64,000 bases of DNA from Valencia hispanica (Eukaryota > Chordata > Actinopteri > Cyprinodontiformes > Valenciidae). The first letter of the stretch is position 1; each line of letters opens with the position of its first letter. The DNA is taken from the NCBI GenBank assembly GCA_963556495.2, contig OY747715.1, positions 14,683,239 to 14,747,238 on the forward strand, in the 5' to 3' direction. This document shows, piece by piece, positions 47,862-59,205 of this stretch. The translations under genes and the position numbers were made by a program. The notes under the pieces are model-generated. The model was not told the origin of the DNA. It searched no databases and worked only from the letters and a program-made list of their open reading frames with translations.

Positions 47862-50800
47862 CGATGGCAGAGCGAACGAAAAGATAAAAAATGTGGCTTC
47901 ATTTTACAAAAATAGATGCCGACAATGCACGCTGTCACATAGATAATAAAAACTTTGATTTGCTGGGTGGGATCACTGGGCGGATGGGGCGCTGGACGTC
48001 GTGGCCGGCCTGGGGTTAGGCTTTGGGTGGTGACTCCTGATGGCTGCATGCGGTGCCTTGGGGGGGTTGCAATGGCGGACATGGGTTACTGGCCTGGTGG
48101 CCGTGCTGCGCCTGGGTAGGGTCTGGGGTGGGCCTGGGGATTCGGGGCTCGGGGGCGCCGCGCCCCCTAGCTGTGGTCCTGGCTGGGGGTCGGCCGGCGT
48201 GGGGTCTCTGTTGGCTGTGGGGGTCGTGGCCGGCCGGTGGCCGGCATGTGCAGCCGCCTCTCTTTTTTTTCTCTGGGCCGATTGTCATCGCCAGTCCCTG
48301 TATGGCGTCTCGCCTTGTTTGCTGGTTGGGGTGCCTGGCTGCTGGTCGCGGCGGCTGGGTGGCGTTTCTGGGCCGGATCAGTCCTTTTTTGCACTGGACT
48401 TGGCTCCTGGGTCTTGGTCTTTGTGTGGGGCGCTGGGGTTGGGCATTTGGCCGGGATCGGTCGGACTTGCGGGTGGACTGGCCGGGTGGTGGGCGTGCAG
48501 GGCAGGTGGGTGGGGCGCTGGGTTTGGTCTCCTGCCGGGCCGTTGAGCAACAGTGGTCGCTCCACAAAGAATGAGGCTGGTGGATGTCGCCCTGGTGGGT
48601 CGGCCGCCCGGCTCATCGTTTTGCTCCTGGTCTGGGCAGGTACGTCGACGTGGTTCGGGCTACGGGGGCCTCCGGTGTGCGGGTGGCGCTGGGGGCCTCC
48701 TTTGCTGGCGGGGAGGCTGCTGCTGTGTGGCAACAGGTGCTCTCCCCCTACGAGGGCACTTGGACGGGGGGGAGGGGTGTGCGGGAGGGGGGGGGGAAGC
48801 GAACTCAACCTGGGTGTCTAGTGTCTTTTGTGTTTTGAGAGTAGAGCGAATGTCAGAGTGGGTTTAGTTCCCCTTCTGGGATGGGTCCGTGGGGCTTTGT
48901 GGTGCTGTGGCCGTGGGCCCCGGGTCAGACGTGCCATGGCCTCCCTCCCCTGGTGGATCCCGGTGAACAGCGGTGCCTATTGGGGTCAGTGGGGGAGCTG
49001 GCTCCCTGGGAAGACATTTTGTCTCCCAGTCCTTCCCTCCCCATCCCTGGACACCTCTGTCCACCCGCTCCATCACTTTACCACTCATATAGGGTCTTGG
49101 GGCATGGGCACATCACTGGGGTGCGAAGAGGGGCTTCCCTCCTCGCTGTCCCGTGGTGTCCTGGGTTCCAATTTTAATATACAACTTAGACACTCCCACT
49201 TATAACATTTTCACACGACACATATGTAGGGACTTTGGGGTGGGCACACTTTTCGGCATCCAGAGGGGGAGCGGTACAATCAGCTTCACCTCTGGTGCCG
49301 GTGCCCACTGTTAAACCACATATAGACACTGAGGGCTCGGGGTGGGGGTTAGGGGATGTGTGGCTGCCTCCCCCACATCCCACCCCTCTGTTTTAAATGC
49401 ACATTATAACAACACACATCAACACCATACTCGAGCGGGAGGATGGAGGCTAGGGGTCTTTTCCCACCCCTGTTCGCTACGGGCCATCAGGGGTTGGGGT
49501 CCGGAGGGGGACAGGCGGTCTGGTCGGGGTCCTGGGCTGTCGGGCTGCTTTGCCACTGTGGGGCCCTTGGCGGTCTGCTTGTCTCCGTCCTAGAAGGTAG
49601 GGGGTCCACCTCCCGGGTCCGGGGGCTGGTGGCTCTACTGGGGCATCAGTACCTGGACCTGGGAGCATAAAGTGTGCATGGGGTGTGTGAGTGAGGGTAC
49701 AGCGTCATTTTTTTGGGTGTCTTGGTGAGTCAGTGAGAATGTATGTGTTTAAGAGGGAGGGAACGTATGACTGTGTCTGTATGTCTTTGTCTACCTGTCA
49801 GGTTGGATCTTGGTCTGCCCCCTCGCCTGGCGCACCTCAGGCCTTACACTTAATGGGGGGCCTATTTCCCCTCCGTCACTCCCCGCCGGTGACGGGGGCC
49901 CCTGCCTGCCGGTGCGCCGGTGGTCAATCCGGTTCGGACCTGGTGCGTGCCTGGCCGGGCCGGTGTGTCGGTCGGCCGATGCGCTGGGCCGATATCTTCC
50001 TTTGGTTGGTTGGGGCACCTCTTTTAGAGGTACCAGGTTTGGGATTGTTGGGTGGTGCCTAATCGGTGGCTCGACGGGATGCGGATCCGGCGTCTCTGCT
50101 CGTTTGATCACCTGTTCTGTGCCCACCGTGCGTGGCCGGTTCATTGGCGGGTTGGACCGGCCCTGGCCCCTCGTTTGAGGCCTGGTCTCGGCGCCCTGCG
50201 TTGCGCGGGATCAGGACCCGGGAGCTGGTACAACTTGGCGTCCGGATGCTGACTGAGCCCGGCCTGGGGATGCTGTCCGTCCCCTGCGGCTATTGGTGGG
50301 GCGCTGGGATGTTGGCGGTGGGGATTGGCCTAGGGCGGAAGCGTCGCGTGGCGGCAGGCGGCCGGCCGCGGCCCCTGCAGTGCCGGGGGCCCCTCGTCGG
50401 CCGGTCCCTTGTCGGGTCCCTGCTGGGGGTTGGGGTGCCCCTGGGCCCCGGCTCCCCCGGTCCGTTGACCGGCCGCGCCCGGCGGAGCCCGTGGGCTCGT
50501 CACTGCTGCCCCCCGGGCCCCTGCATAGAGGCCGCTGGATGTTCCGCTGGGGTTCTCCTTTGCTCCTCTCTTGGGGGATGCGGTCGGCCCCGGCCGGGTC
50601 CGCCTGGGGCTCTGGCGGTCCTTTGGACGTCTTTGCTCCGATCTCCTTCATGTCTGCATCGATTCCTGGGGGACGGATTGACCAACTATCGAACACTCTT
50701 ATGGAGAAACCTTATATGCACCAGCATGCTAACACACACACATAGATGTGGGGTCTCTGGTGTTTAAGGATATATTCTTGGGCTGAGGTTATCATTACTA

Positions 50801-51400
50801 GAGCTTGATTAATCGGTACCATGAGTTTTTCTGTGACATTGTTGTTGTATTTTTATATCTATCTTTGTGTGATGTGGTTGTGTAATTCTTAAGTTCACAA
50901 TGTTTGGTTGGGTTTGTCGATGTTCCTTTTTCGTGTTTTGTTTTTCCCCCTCTCTCTGCCGTCCTGTGGGTATGGAGGCAGACTTCAATGTTTTCCTGTG
51001 TTTTCTTTGTTCCCCTTCCTCTCTTCTATTTTCAACTCACCCTCTCTCATGACATTTTGTTTCCTACCTCTCTTCTTCATCTTCTTTCTTTCTTCTCTTT
51101 AATTTTCTGTCTCTGTGTCCATAACATCAGGAAATAAAAACCCCAACAATTCATAACAAAGATTTTTCACACATAAATCAAGTGGAGTACTATAGCAAAA
51201 GCTGTACTGCTCCGCTTGTGAAAGTAAATCTGTTGGGCTTCTACTTGGTACTCAGACACCAATTCTGAGCTCCACACTGCCAAACAGGACACGTTAAAAA
51301 AAAAAAAAAAAAAACTTCGCTTGCAAAGGCGGGAACACAAGTAATTTGACCAAACACCTTGCCAAAATACTCCAACTACAAACCGCCTGAGTGCTGCAGC
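47862..51400 (+). pseudogene. BED-finger exon of hAT transposase, disrupted
   Basis: The first part (47862-47963) has W, F and the first Cys of the finger (ADNARC) but the second Cys position reads Asp (CHID). The second part (51310-51400) supplies CKGG and the NLTKHL region with the conserved His. A frame change near AKI/AKY follows. The intervening DNA is the GC-rich retroposon. It is non-functional through insertion, the lost Cys and the frameshift. Confidence 0.75.
47964..51314 (+). mobile_element. GC-rich G-skewed retroposon, copy 1 (long)
   Basis: A GC-rich block in an AT-rich window, ending in an A-run (51296-51314). It is flanked by a diverged target duplication: aaaaactttgatttgc at 47948-47963 and aaaaacttcgcttgc at 51310-51324. 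Joining the flanks restores the BED-finger text CHIDNKNFACKGG, which confirms the insertion. The plus (sense) strand is extremely G/T-rich, with G-quadruplex-like runs (for example 48769-48797). No RT, endonuclease, gag or other domain is recognisable in any frame; long open frames on both strands are Pro/Arg- or Gly/Trp-rich artefacts of composition. It could be the long 3' UTR of an unidentified LINE or a non-autonomous retroposon. Confidence 0.8.
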
Positions 51401-51511
51401 AACAATGACCGCTGAATCAGATACAACAGGTATGTATGTTTGTATGCAAAGCAAACACGTGAAGCACGGACATAAGTTTGCCATTTTATTCTTACAATTA
51501 TTAAATGCTGG

Positions 51512-51515
<4 letters not shown>

Positions 51516-51551
<36 letters not shown>
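51516..51551. repeat. (AT)n microsatellite
   Basis: About 18 consecutive AT dinucleotides, located in the intron-like part of the hAT remnant. Confidence 0.95.
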
Positions 51552-51553
<2 letters not shown>

Positions 51554-51737
51554 AACAACAGCTTCCTTATCCAAGTTAAAAAAGAAATCTTAAAAGTTAA
51601 TTATTTGTGTTTTCCCCCTTTTGTTTTAGTCTTTCAAAAAAAAAAGTACCAATAAGGATACCGATAAAGTACCGGATCGATAAGGAGTATCGTTAAGAGT
51701 AGTAGTATCGATAAATCCTTAACGATACCCATCCCTA

Positions 51738-53477
51738 CCTCCGTCAGGATCTGATTGATCTGCAATCTGTCAGAAATTACTTAAGAAGTTCCATCTCACA
51801 GCGGACAAATGCCTTACTGTCAAATGCTGAGAGGAAGTAAAGCACGACAGCAAATAAATATACATAAGCCAAAATAAAATAAACCTAAATTAATAGGGTT
51901 CACCATTACTATAAATTTTGCGGAATAAGGGAGCAAACAGCAAAGATCTGATGAAGAACCTGAGGGATGCATCATTCTTCAGCTAAAACAGTAAAGTATT
52001 TTCATCTAGAGCTTAAGAGTTTATAGAGAAAATATATGCACTTAAAAACAAGAACAGCGGCTAAAAGAGAGAAATCATTAAATGAAACAGCAACAGATGA
52101 ATGTTCTGAAATTCACTTTCAGCGTGCTTCCACATCCAGGCAGGAAATTCAAAAAGAGGAGGTCCGAAGCATGTTTTAGTGTGCAAAGAGCAGATTTATG
52201 GGGCAGTAAAACATGGCTATTCCCTCTTAGGGACTCTTCCTGTTCTTCAGTCTCCCCGCCTGCTATGCGCACACTTAACCACCCTGACATTTATGCTGAC
52301 AGAAAAAATGCATGGCTCTCCTTTCCTGCCTTTGCTTTTTCTATTCCAGGTCATGCTTTTTTATTTCCTTTCCCTTTTCCTCTCCTTTCACCAACCTCTG
52401 TGCTTTACAATAACAAGGAGGGACGCAGGGAGTCTGCGTAGGAAGGTTAAGTACATTATTGACTTCCTCAGCCGCTTGTTTTCCACATCTTTCCATCTGT
52501 CAACCCCTACCTCTTCTTTCTGCTTTTGACAAGAGTTGTTAGGAGCATCACTGACTTCTTCCAGCTACATTGCCTGTCTTCAAGTCTGCATGCTCTGATC
52601 CATCTCAGGCTTAGTTTATTTTGCCTTCCCTCTGCCCATTAAACTTAAAAAGACCCACTTCAACTACATTTTAGCAGCCTAACCATTTGTTTATTCATTT
52701 TGCAGAGAGGTTAAGTTTGTTTTTCCTGACTCACCAGAGAAAGTGGTAAAAGATGAGACATGAAGGAACTGCACGGATCTGTGTGGTAAATGCTGACCTT
52801 CTAGCAATTTACAGAAATAGAAATAAACAATGGTTTCACCAATTACTGGAAAACTAATTTAAAGCTTAAGAAAAATCTGTTCAAAAGAAGTGCATTAAAA
52901 ATATAATTAAAACAATTCTCAGTCATTTTGCATTAAATATTGCAGCACCTCAAAACACTTGCAAAAAACAAATAAAGAAAAATTAGCTTCAGGTAGGCTC
53001 TCTGTCTGGAGTGGCTAATTTTGAGACAACTTCTATTTTTCCTGTTTTTCAATGTCATGATGGGTAAGGAGATAAAAGAAGCAAACAATGAATACAACAG
53101 AACGTTAACTTGACTGAAATTGATGGAGCTGCAACAGGCAAACTGCACTGAAGTAGACTTTTTATAACCACGCAAAATAAACTGAGCTGCATGGATTTAG
53201 CAATACTGGATTACAGAAGAGCAGGAGACATACATGAATCTACCAGAAAACAAAGGAATTTTTGTTTTGTTTACAATGACAGAAAAAACCCTAAGAGCAC
53301 TAATTTAAGGAATTCTGTTTTCCAGGCAAAATTGAATGTAACGCAATAAAACATCCTCTTTCTGGTGCAACCTAGTCCGTCGACATGCTCCGTTAAATAA
53401 TATAAAGGCATGAAAATCATGAGTCAAATTAAAATTATGCTTATTGCAAACTCATAACACTGACATAGTTAAATAAA
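51738..53477. other. unrecognised sequence
   Basis: Mixed AT-rich sequence with pyrimidine-rich stretches near 52200-52540. No repeat or exon I can support. Confidence 0.35.
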
Positions 53478-53559
53478 ACAGGGAAAAGTTTTGATCACTC
53501 TGTCCTGTCTTGCTTACATCACTAAGTTGGTATCTGTGCTTACATGAATGTTCCTCCAG

Positions 53560-54020
53560 TGTTCCTCTTACTTGTTGGGTACCACAGGGTTCCATCCTTG
53601 GCCCCCCTCCTTTTTTCCCCCTTCATCTGCTGACACTTGGAGCTATCATAACTCAGTACCACCTTTCCTTTCACTGTTACACAGATGATCTTCAGATATA
53701 TCTGTCTTTGAAACCTGGTAATAGTGACACTCAATGCAGTAAAGCAGTGGTTGAACCAAAAAACTCCTGTTTGGTGAGAACGCCAACACTGGTATCAGGG
53801 CTCTGAATTTTAAGCTTAGTGACACAGTAACAAATCTGGGGGTGCTCTTTGATAGAGATTTTAAATCTGCCCAACAAGTTGATTTAGTAGTCCAATCAAG
53901 CATGCCTTTCTTCTGCTTCGGCTTTTAGCTGAAGCTGAAGTTAAGCCTTTTTTAAACAATGTTGATCTTGAGAAGGCTACCCACACTTATCAGATCAAGA
54001 ATTCACTATTGCAATCCTCT
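53560..54020 (+). pseudogene. LINE reverse transcriptase fragment, broken
   Basis: VPQGSILGP (RT block 4) and YTDDLQIY (block 5; both catalytic Asp retained) are followed by the thumb-like region. A frameshift near 53770 separates these from LGVLFDRDFKS. The fragment stops where the inverted-repeat element begins at about 54066. Confidence 0.82.
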
Positions 54021-54065
54021 GTCGGTGTGGTAGATCCCTGAGGTCATCCCAGTTGCCTGGGTGCC

Positions 54066-54243
54066 TCTAAAAGCTTTTAAACTGCAATTGTCCATTGTGG
54101 TCTAATCTGAGCCATTAAAGCCTGTTGCATGCGTAATATAAGCATTTTCAACAATTTATGTTGAAGAATTTATATTCGTTCATGTTTTCGCATGATTTTA
54201 ATAATTATAATTAATGTTCTCATCGTAGGCTTGCCTTGTTTGC
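54066..54243 (+). repeat. inverted repeat pair, left copy
   Basis: About 175 bp matching the reverse complement of 56721-56897. Shared text includes ttgtccattgtggtctaatc, tgagccattaaagcctgttg and aagcattttcaac. It sits in the LINE where about 90 codons of RT C-terminal sequence are missing, so it probably replaced or interrupted them. Confidence 0.88.
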
Positions 54244-54414
54244 CCAGTTCTTGTGAACGTTCCGAGAACTAACTCTAAACACAGGGGTAACTGGGCTTTC
54301 TCGGTCGTGGCAACATGGTCTCTGGAACAAGCTTCCTTTTGATCTATGCTAAAACACAGATTTGCCCCTCTTTTAATCTAGGTTTAAGACCTTTTTATTC
54401 AGGAAGGCTTATAG

Positions 54415-55842
54415 TAGGGCTGCACGATTTACCTTTATAGCATCGATATTGAGGTTTTAACTCCTGCGATAACCTAACCTCAGGAGGCTGAGGGTTTTTT
54501 CCCGCCCCTGACATTTGAGTGACAAACCTATTCTCCAATCACAATGGTTGAGTCTCGCATTCCTGGCTTGCTGGCCAATCAGAAACGGTGATGGGAAACA
54601 AGCTTGTATGCTGAAGCCACAGCTGTAAAAGCTGCTGGTCATGATATCGGTTTGGATATGTGATGAGATGGAAACATGAAGATGAAACCAGGAGATGTTC
54701 TTACTGAGTCATCAGAGCTGAACAGGTGATGGAGAAACAGGTTTACCTTTTAGGTGACATGAATGAGTTGAAGGGAAGTTATAAACTGTTTCTGAGAGAC
54801 AAATAACACCAGGATCTTCTAGCTGACAGCTGGTAACTGTGCAGGGGCGGCTCTAGCAAAGATGTGCCCGGGGGCCAGGTAGGGCATTAACAGGAAAAGG
54901 GGGGCACAAATACATACTTTTCTTTCATATTCTCATTTAAAATGTCTAGCTTTTAATAAATAATTATGTGACTCTTACAATCAATTGGATATAGTGGTCA
55001 TAAATCCTTTATCGTATACAGCTAATATTAAGTCTAATACAGTATCCTACTAAGCTATAGTACTTTTTCCTTCGGGAAGGTACCATCTGTGCAGTCTGCA
55101 GTTCTGTCAAAGAAAGATGTTGAATCTATTTAATTATTATAGAAAAATAATTAATTTCTGTGCATTTGTTTTACACGTGCATTAAATTAAAGTCGATTAG
55201 GTCAATTAAGCATCATGAGGCGGATGGTGGGGGGTGGTTCCTTTTTTTTTTTTTGCTGGGAGTACCCTACTGTCCGGTTACTACGTCTCATCTTGCAGAA
55301 GGCTGGATAAGGTCTTGTTTTTATTTTTTATTGGCATTTTTTTTAAATATTTGTGCAATATAACAGTTTCATGTTTAGTAAATGGCAGTGGACTGCAGAA
55401 GATTTTGTTTTCTAATTGTAAATCTAAATCTAATAAGAGTTCATTTTCTATTTTTCAATGGCAAAGATTCGTCAATTTAAAAAAAATAATTAGGCTACCT
55501 GTTTAAGTTAATTTCCATTATGTCTTATTCTTTGGTATTTAGGTTCAGGTATTTAATAATCACGAAGCATTGAACAATCTTATTACCTCAATCACTATGT
55601 AGTTTATATTAGAGATTTTTCAGGTTCAACAGCAGACAAAAGCCAGAAGAGGGCCTTGGCCACAAACATTTTTTAGGTTATTGTATATTGTTCGCATTGT
55701 GTTTCAAGTTGTACAAGACTGTGTTGTAAAAGTAACAATATATTTTATTCAGAATTTTAGTTTTATGCACTTAAAAGTATCGAAAGTAAAAATCAAAAAT
55801 CGCATCGCAATCGCAATATTTGTCAGAAATCGTGCACCCCTA
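54415..55842. mobile_element. hAT element inserted in the LINE, 8-bp duplication
   Basis: GCTTATAG lies at 54407-54414 and 55843-55850. The ends TAGGGCTGCACGATTT and (complement of right) TAGGGGTGCACGATTTCTG are classic hAT termini. Removing it rejoins the LINE 3' text. The 1428-bp body has no intact transposase. A GC-rich piece starting caggggcggctctagc at 54842 may be another nested repeat end. Confidence 0.92.
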
Positions 55843-56010
55843 GCTTATAGTACTCAGTAGTACTGTGAAATTTTCATTCCAGATCTCTAACTTGTAATTA
55901 TTCTCTTTGTACTGTCTTTCTTTGTTGTTTCAATGATCTTTGTAAAGCGCTTTGGCTGTCTGATTGACTGTTTTGTAAAGGGTTATATAAATCGATAAAT
56001 GAATTATATG

Positions 56011-57459
56011 AATGACAATTTTTCATAAATAAACAAACAGAAAAAAACAACAAGGGGCCAACATACCAGAAAGCATAAAACATTTTACAAAGTCAAAGAG
56101 GTGCAAAAATTCAACATTTCACACAGCACCAGATGTGTTGCATACTTGAAACAAAAAAGCTCAAGTTTAAAACTGCCTACATCCTTTAGCTGCATTATAC
56201 AGAGCTAATTAATAAGCTCATTAGCAAAGTTAAAACAATACATTAATGATCTGACTAAAATCTCTGCATCTGCAGGCAACAAAGAAAAAAAGGGCTTCTT
56301 TTGTTTACACAGAGAAATGTACAACATGATGTAAGGAAACGCCTGGGAAATGTAGACAATCACTGAGGCATCTATGGTGGAGCGAATCTAAACTCAAATT
56401 CAAATATTCCCACACAGGGAAAGTGCTGTTATGATTACATGCATGTAAAATAGTTTATGGCTAAACACATTTACAGTAAATAACTTGCAAAAAGAGGATT
56501 TGCTTTACATAATGGCTCACACTGACAGGAGGCAACAACTTAATTTTCTGTGTACTCATCACACACAGTGAACGAGAATATTAAAGAAACAGTGTTAGAT
56601 TATTATCAAATTTAAATCTAAAAAGAACATAGATCAAAAATTGCATTTGGGGGGTGAAAAACAATGCAAAGGATAATATTTTGAGTGAATCAAAAGAGCA
56701 AAAACTCAACATGTCACTAAAAACAAGGCAAACTTACGATAAGAACATTAAGCATAATCATTAAAATGATGCAAAAACATGACAGAATATAGATTCCTCA
56801 ACATAAATAGTTGAAAATGCTTAAACGGGGTATGCAACAGGCTTTAATGGCTCAGATTAGACCACAATGGACAATCGCAGTTTAAGAGCTTTTAGAGAAG
56901 GTGTAGTAGTTCAAGAGTGTATAACCACTTAACCTTGCAGGGTTGGTGCCTATCTCCAGCAGACACTGGGTGAGAGGGTTATGCTTGTGTTACTAAATGG
57001 CATAAAAAGGTATAATATTCAGGAGAAAAAGCAGTTTTGGGACATTTATTTTAGCAGCAGTAGAAAATGTGTTAGATATCTGTTTTCAAATGTCAACAAG
57101 TTAATTGTTTTAATTTTTTAACTTTCAGACAATTTGCAATAATGCGTATTCATGGATGATATGAGTTTGCATGTTTTTCATAATGGCACTTATCACATGG
57201 TAAATCTCTAACACTGGCCCATACCTATCCAATCAGCAATAAAACAGATCAGTAAGAAAACCATAACCCCTTTAAGGCATGATGGCATCGAGGCTTGTGA
57301 CCTCCTTAACCTGTTAAAATAGGGTGTTTAAACAACAAATAAAAACAGCATAAAAAAACATCAAAATGGGAAGGGGAAAAACACTTTCCAGTACTGTGAG
57401 CCTAAACATAGATTAAAAGTATCTAGATAAACTTTTACCAGGATGGGATTGTTGGAAAC
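56011..57459. other. mostly unrecognised sequence
   Basis: AT-rich. The only recognised feature is the repeat copy at 56721-56897. Confidence 0.35.
56721..56897 (-). repeat. inverted repeat pair, right copy
   Basis: Reverse-complement match of 54066-54243, 2.5 kb away and outside the LINE. Two independent copies of one small element in opposite orientation is the simplest reading. Confidence 0.88.
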
Positions 57460-58030
57460 ATAGCCATGGTTACCGAACCAAAACACAGACCTCCCGCCAG
57501 TAGGAGTGCTGATCACACAACACTTTGCTTCAACAGAAAGATGGGAGTGGTGATCGGCCAAACTCGAACCAAACCAGCTGCCACTCTGAATGTCTTTCTC
57601 TTTTGCCCGCGAGTACAGCCGGCTCATATCGGGAGAGAACAGCGGGCTAACTCTGTCCTTCGCTGGTGAGGGAGGACTCAAGTTTCTGGAAGAAGCTCAT
57701 TGGATCCGAAGGACTTCTACAGTCTGCCGATTGATCAGGTGAACTGTATTCAGCTGATAAAATAAGTCTTGAATGACTTGTTGGAAACTGCAGAAAGAAT
57801 ATTTTGAATAACAGATTCCACAGAGAGGGAGAGAGAGAGAGCCTCTCTTTGCTGATGCTCCGTCGGCCTGCTGCCGTACTGCTGAAACACCTGCTATGGG
57901 AGCTGAACGAGCCGAGAGCTGCTGAGGACTACCGCCCGCGAAACGAGAGCGGTCTGTGGGGGAACGACGTTCCGAGCTAACGGTGACTAGCAGCCGCATC
58001 CAAAGCCTCACTGTTAGCACCCCACACAGC
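57460..58030 (-). promoter_or_regulatory. CpG-dense segment; candidate promoter/first exon, or part of a repeat
   Basis: CpGs are far denser than in neighbouring DNA (gcccgcgag, accgcccgcgaaacgagagcgg, gaacgacgttccg), with a (GA)n run at 57821-57841. Since the jade2 start exon has a splice acceptor, an untranslated first exon is expected upstream on the minus strand, and this is the only CpG cluster of suitable position that is not an evident transposon. Against it, the following kilobase ends in a dispersed LTR-like repeat, so the cluster could be part of that element. No TATA box or donor is convincing. Confidence 0.3.
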
Positions 58031-59205
58031 TACTGCTAACTGACCAGCTAGAAAATCTGGTTTCTCTGCTTTATCACAATCAATCTTTAACGGAGATCTA
58101 AGAGTCATTCGACGTAAGGTTGTGTCTAGGCAAAGGTTAATTAGCTTAGGAAAACAATCTTACGGTTTGTTTTTGTCTATTTCAGTGTGTTATTGCTGCA
58201 TTTGTAAGATTTAATTCTTCAGATCACTTGAGTATAACAGGCCGGTCGGCTTGTGGTATGAACTGTGTTTTTAAAAGTCTATGACCGACTGATAGTCGTT
58301 TTTAAATCAGGCACCATGAGTCACTTCTTCTGACTGGAGTTTTCCCCATTTTTTGGTGTTAAGCAAAAACACAAGTGGCTATGATCTACATTAGCTCTGC
58401 ATGGTTTTATCTGATCAGGGTAGCCTGCTTTTGAAGACTGCCAGCACGTCATAAACAATAAAGATTGCAACCTACGGAATTCAAAATACACATCAGCTTT
58501 AAAACAGATGGTTTAAACACCGAAAACAAATCGTATAAGTCGTTTTTGAAACCGCTTTCTTAGTATGTCGAAATACTAAATTAGATCAAACACTGCGGTG
58601 ACGAGGGTTAGGATGAATCTGCGGTGAATCACTTCTCCAAAACGGTTATTGATTTCCAATTCAGCAAATGGTTTAATGAAACATTACTTCCTCCAAAGAA
58701 TGTTTTTGTCTTCACTTCTGCTTTGCATTATAAATTGGTGGTTTGAACACAAACCAAAAGGTGCAAGTTAGTCTTAAATGAATCACAATTAGATTAAAAC
58801 TAACTTTGCTTCGCTTCCAAAACTCTTCAATACAAGCCTTGGTTTTGAAGCATATATATTGATACTGAACTGTGACATTACAATCAATTTATTGGTTATT
58901 GCTTATACTTTCTTCCATATTTGTCCATTTTATGGTTTTACTTTTCGTAGTTAGTTTTATTATTTATTCTTCCTTTTCCTTAGTAGTTTAGTTGGGTGTT
59001 ACTAGCTTAGTGAGTTTGTTGATTAAAGCATTTTAACTGAAGGTTGAATTCTTTTTGTAATAAACTCTTGTATTTTGGAAAATCGTTGTTTGTCATTTTT
59101 CCACATACACTTGTAGTAACTTGCTGTTCAAAGTATGCCAATAACTTATTCCTTCTTCTATTGTTTAATTATCTTAGCCTTATCAGGCAGGTAATCATAA
59201 ACACT
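58031..59205. other. unrecognised sequence upstream of the LTR-like repeat end
   Basis: Contains AATAAA-like sites (about 58458, 59059), tolerable as LTR poly(A) signals if the repeat reading is right. Otherwise nothing is recognised. Confidence 0.3.

Larger units (their letters stand above)
47850..51737 (+). mobile_element. hAT transposon remnant with BED zinc-finger exon, split by a retroposon
   Basis: An acceptor (tttgccttacag) precedes an exon whose frame reads KMWLHFTKIDADNARC, the first half of a BED finger. The second half, CKGGNTSNLTKHLAK, resumes at about 51321 after the 3.3-kb insertion, and a donor (acaacag|gtatg) follows near 51430. The right end runs through repeated tatcgataag/accgataaag motifs to ..ATACCCATCCCTA at 51737, a hAT terminus (TAGGGATGGGTATCG on the other strand). 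No left terminus was found. BED fingers are the N-terminal DNA-binding domain of hAT transposases. Confidence 0.78.
53480..56010 (+). mobile_element. L2-like LINE 3' half, interrupted by a hAT and another repeat
   Basis: The plus-strand frame carries the RT blocks WVPQGSILGP and FHCYTDDLQIYLSL (53560-53710). Next comes the region around NLGVLFDRDFKS and RSRIHYCNPLSV (to about 54020), then NWAFSVVATWSLEQ and SRFKTFLFRKAY (54285-54410). The 3' end continues after the hAT with aaagcgctttggctgtc and gggttatataaat near 55945-55990. The start is 5'-truncated at about 53480. Stops and frameshifts break the frame; the catalytic box reads YTDD instead of YADD. Confidence 0.85.

Noticed and set aside
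48016..48821. Long overlapping open frames (up to about 213 codons) on both strands
   Set aside because: Pro/Arg/Thr-rich on one strand and Gly/Trp/Val-rich on the other, with no motif. They follow from high GC and few stop codons inside the GC-rich retroposon.
50132..50767. 211-codon plus-strand open frame
   Set aside because: Same compositional artefact inside the retroposon; no domain, and copy 2 lacks most of the region.
57361..57681. Minus-strand 106-codon frame beginning MSPPSPAKDRVSP in the CpG-dense region
   Set aside because: No recognised domain, and its second half is ordinary AT-rich text. A jade2 upstream exon is expected to be untranslated, so it was not called as coding.
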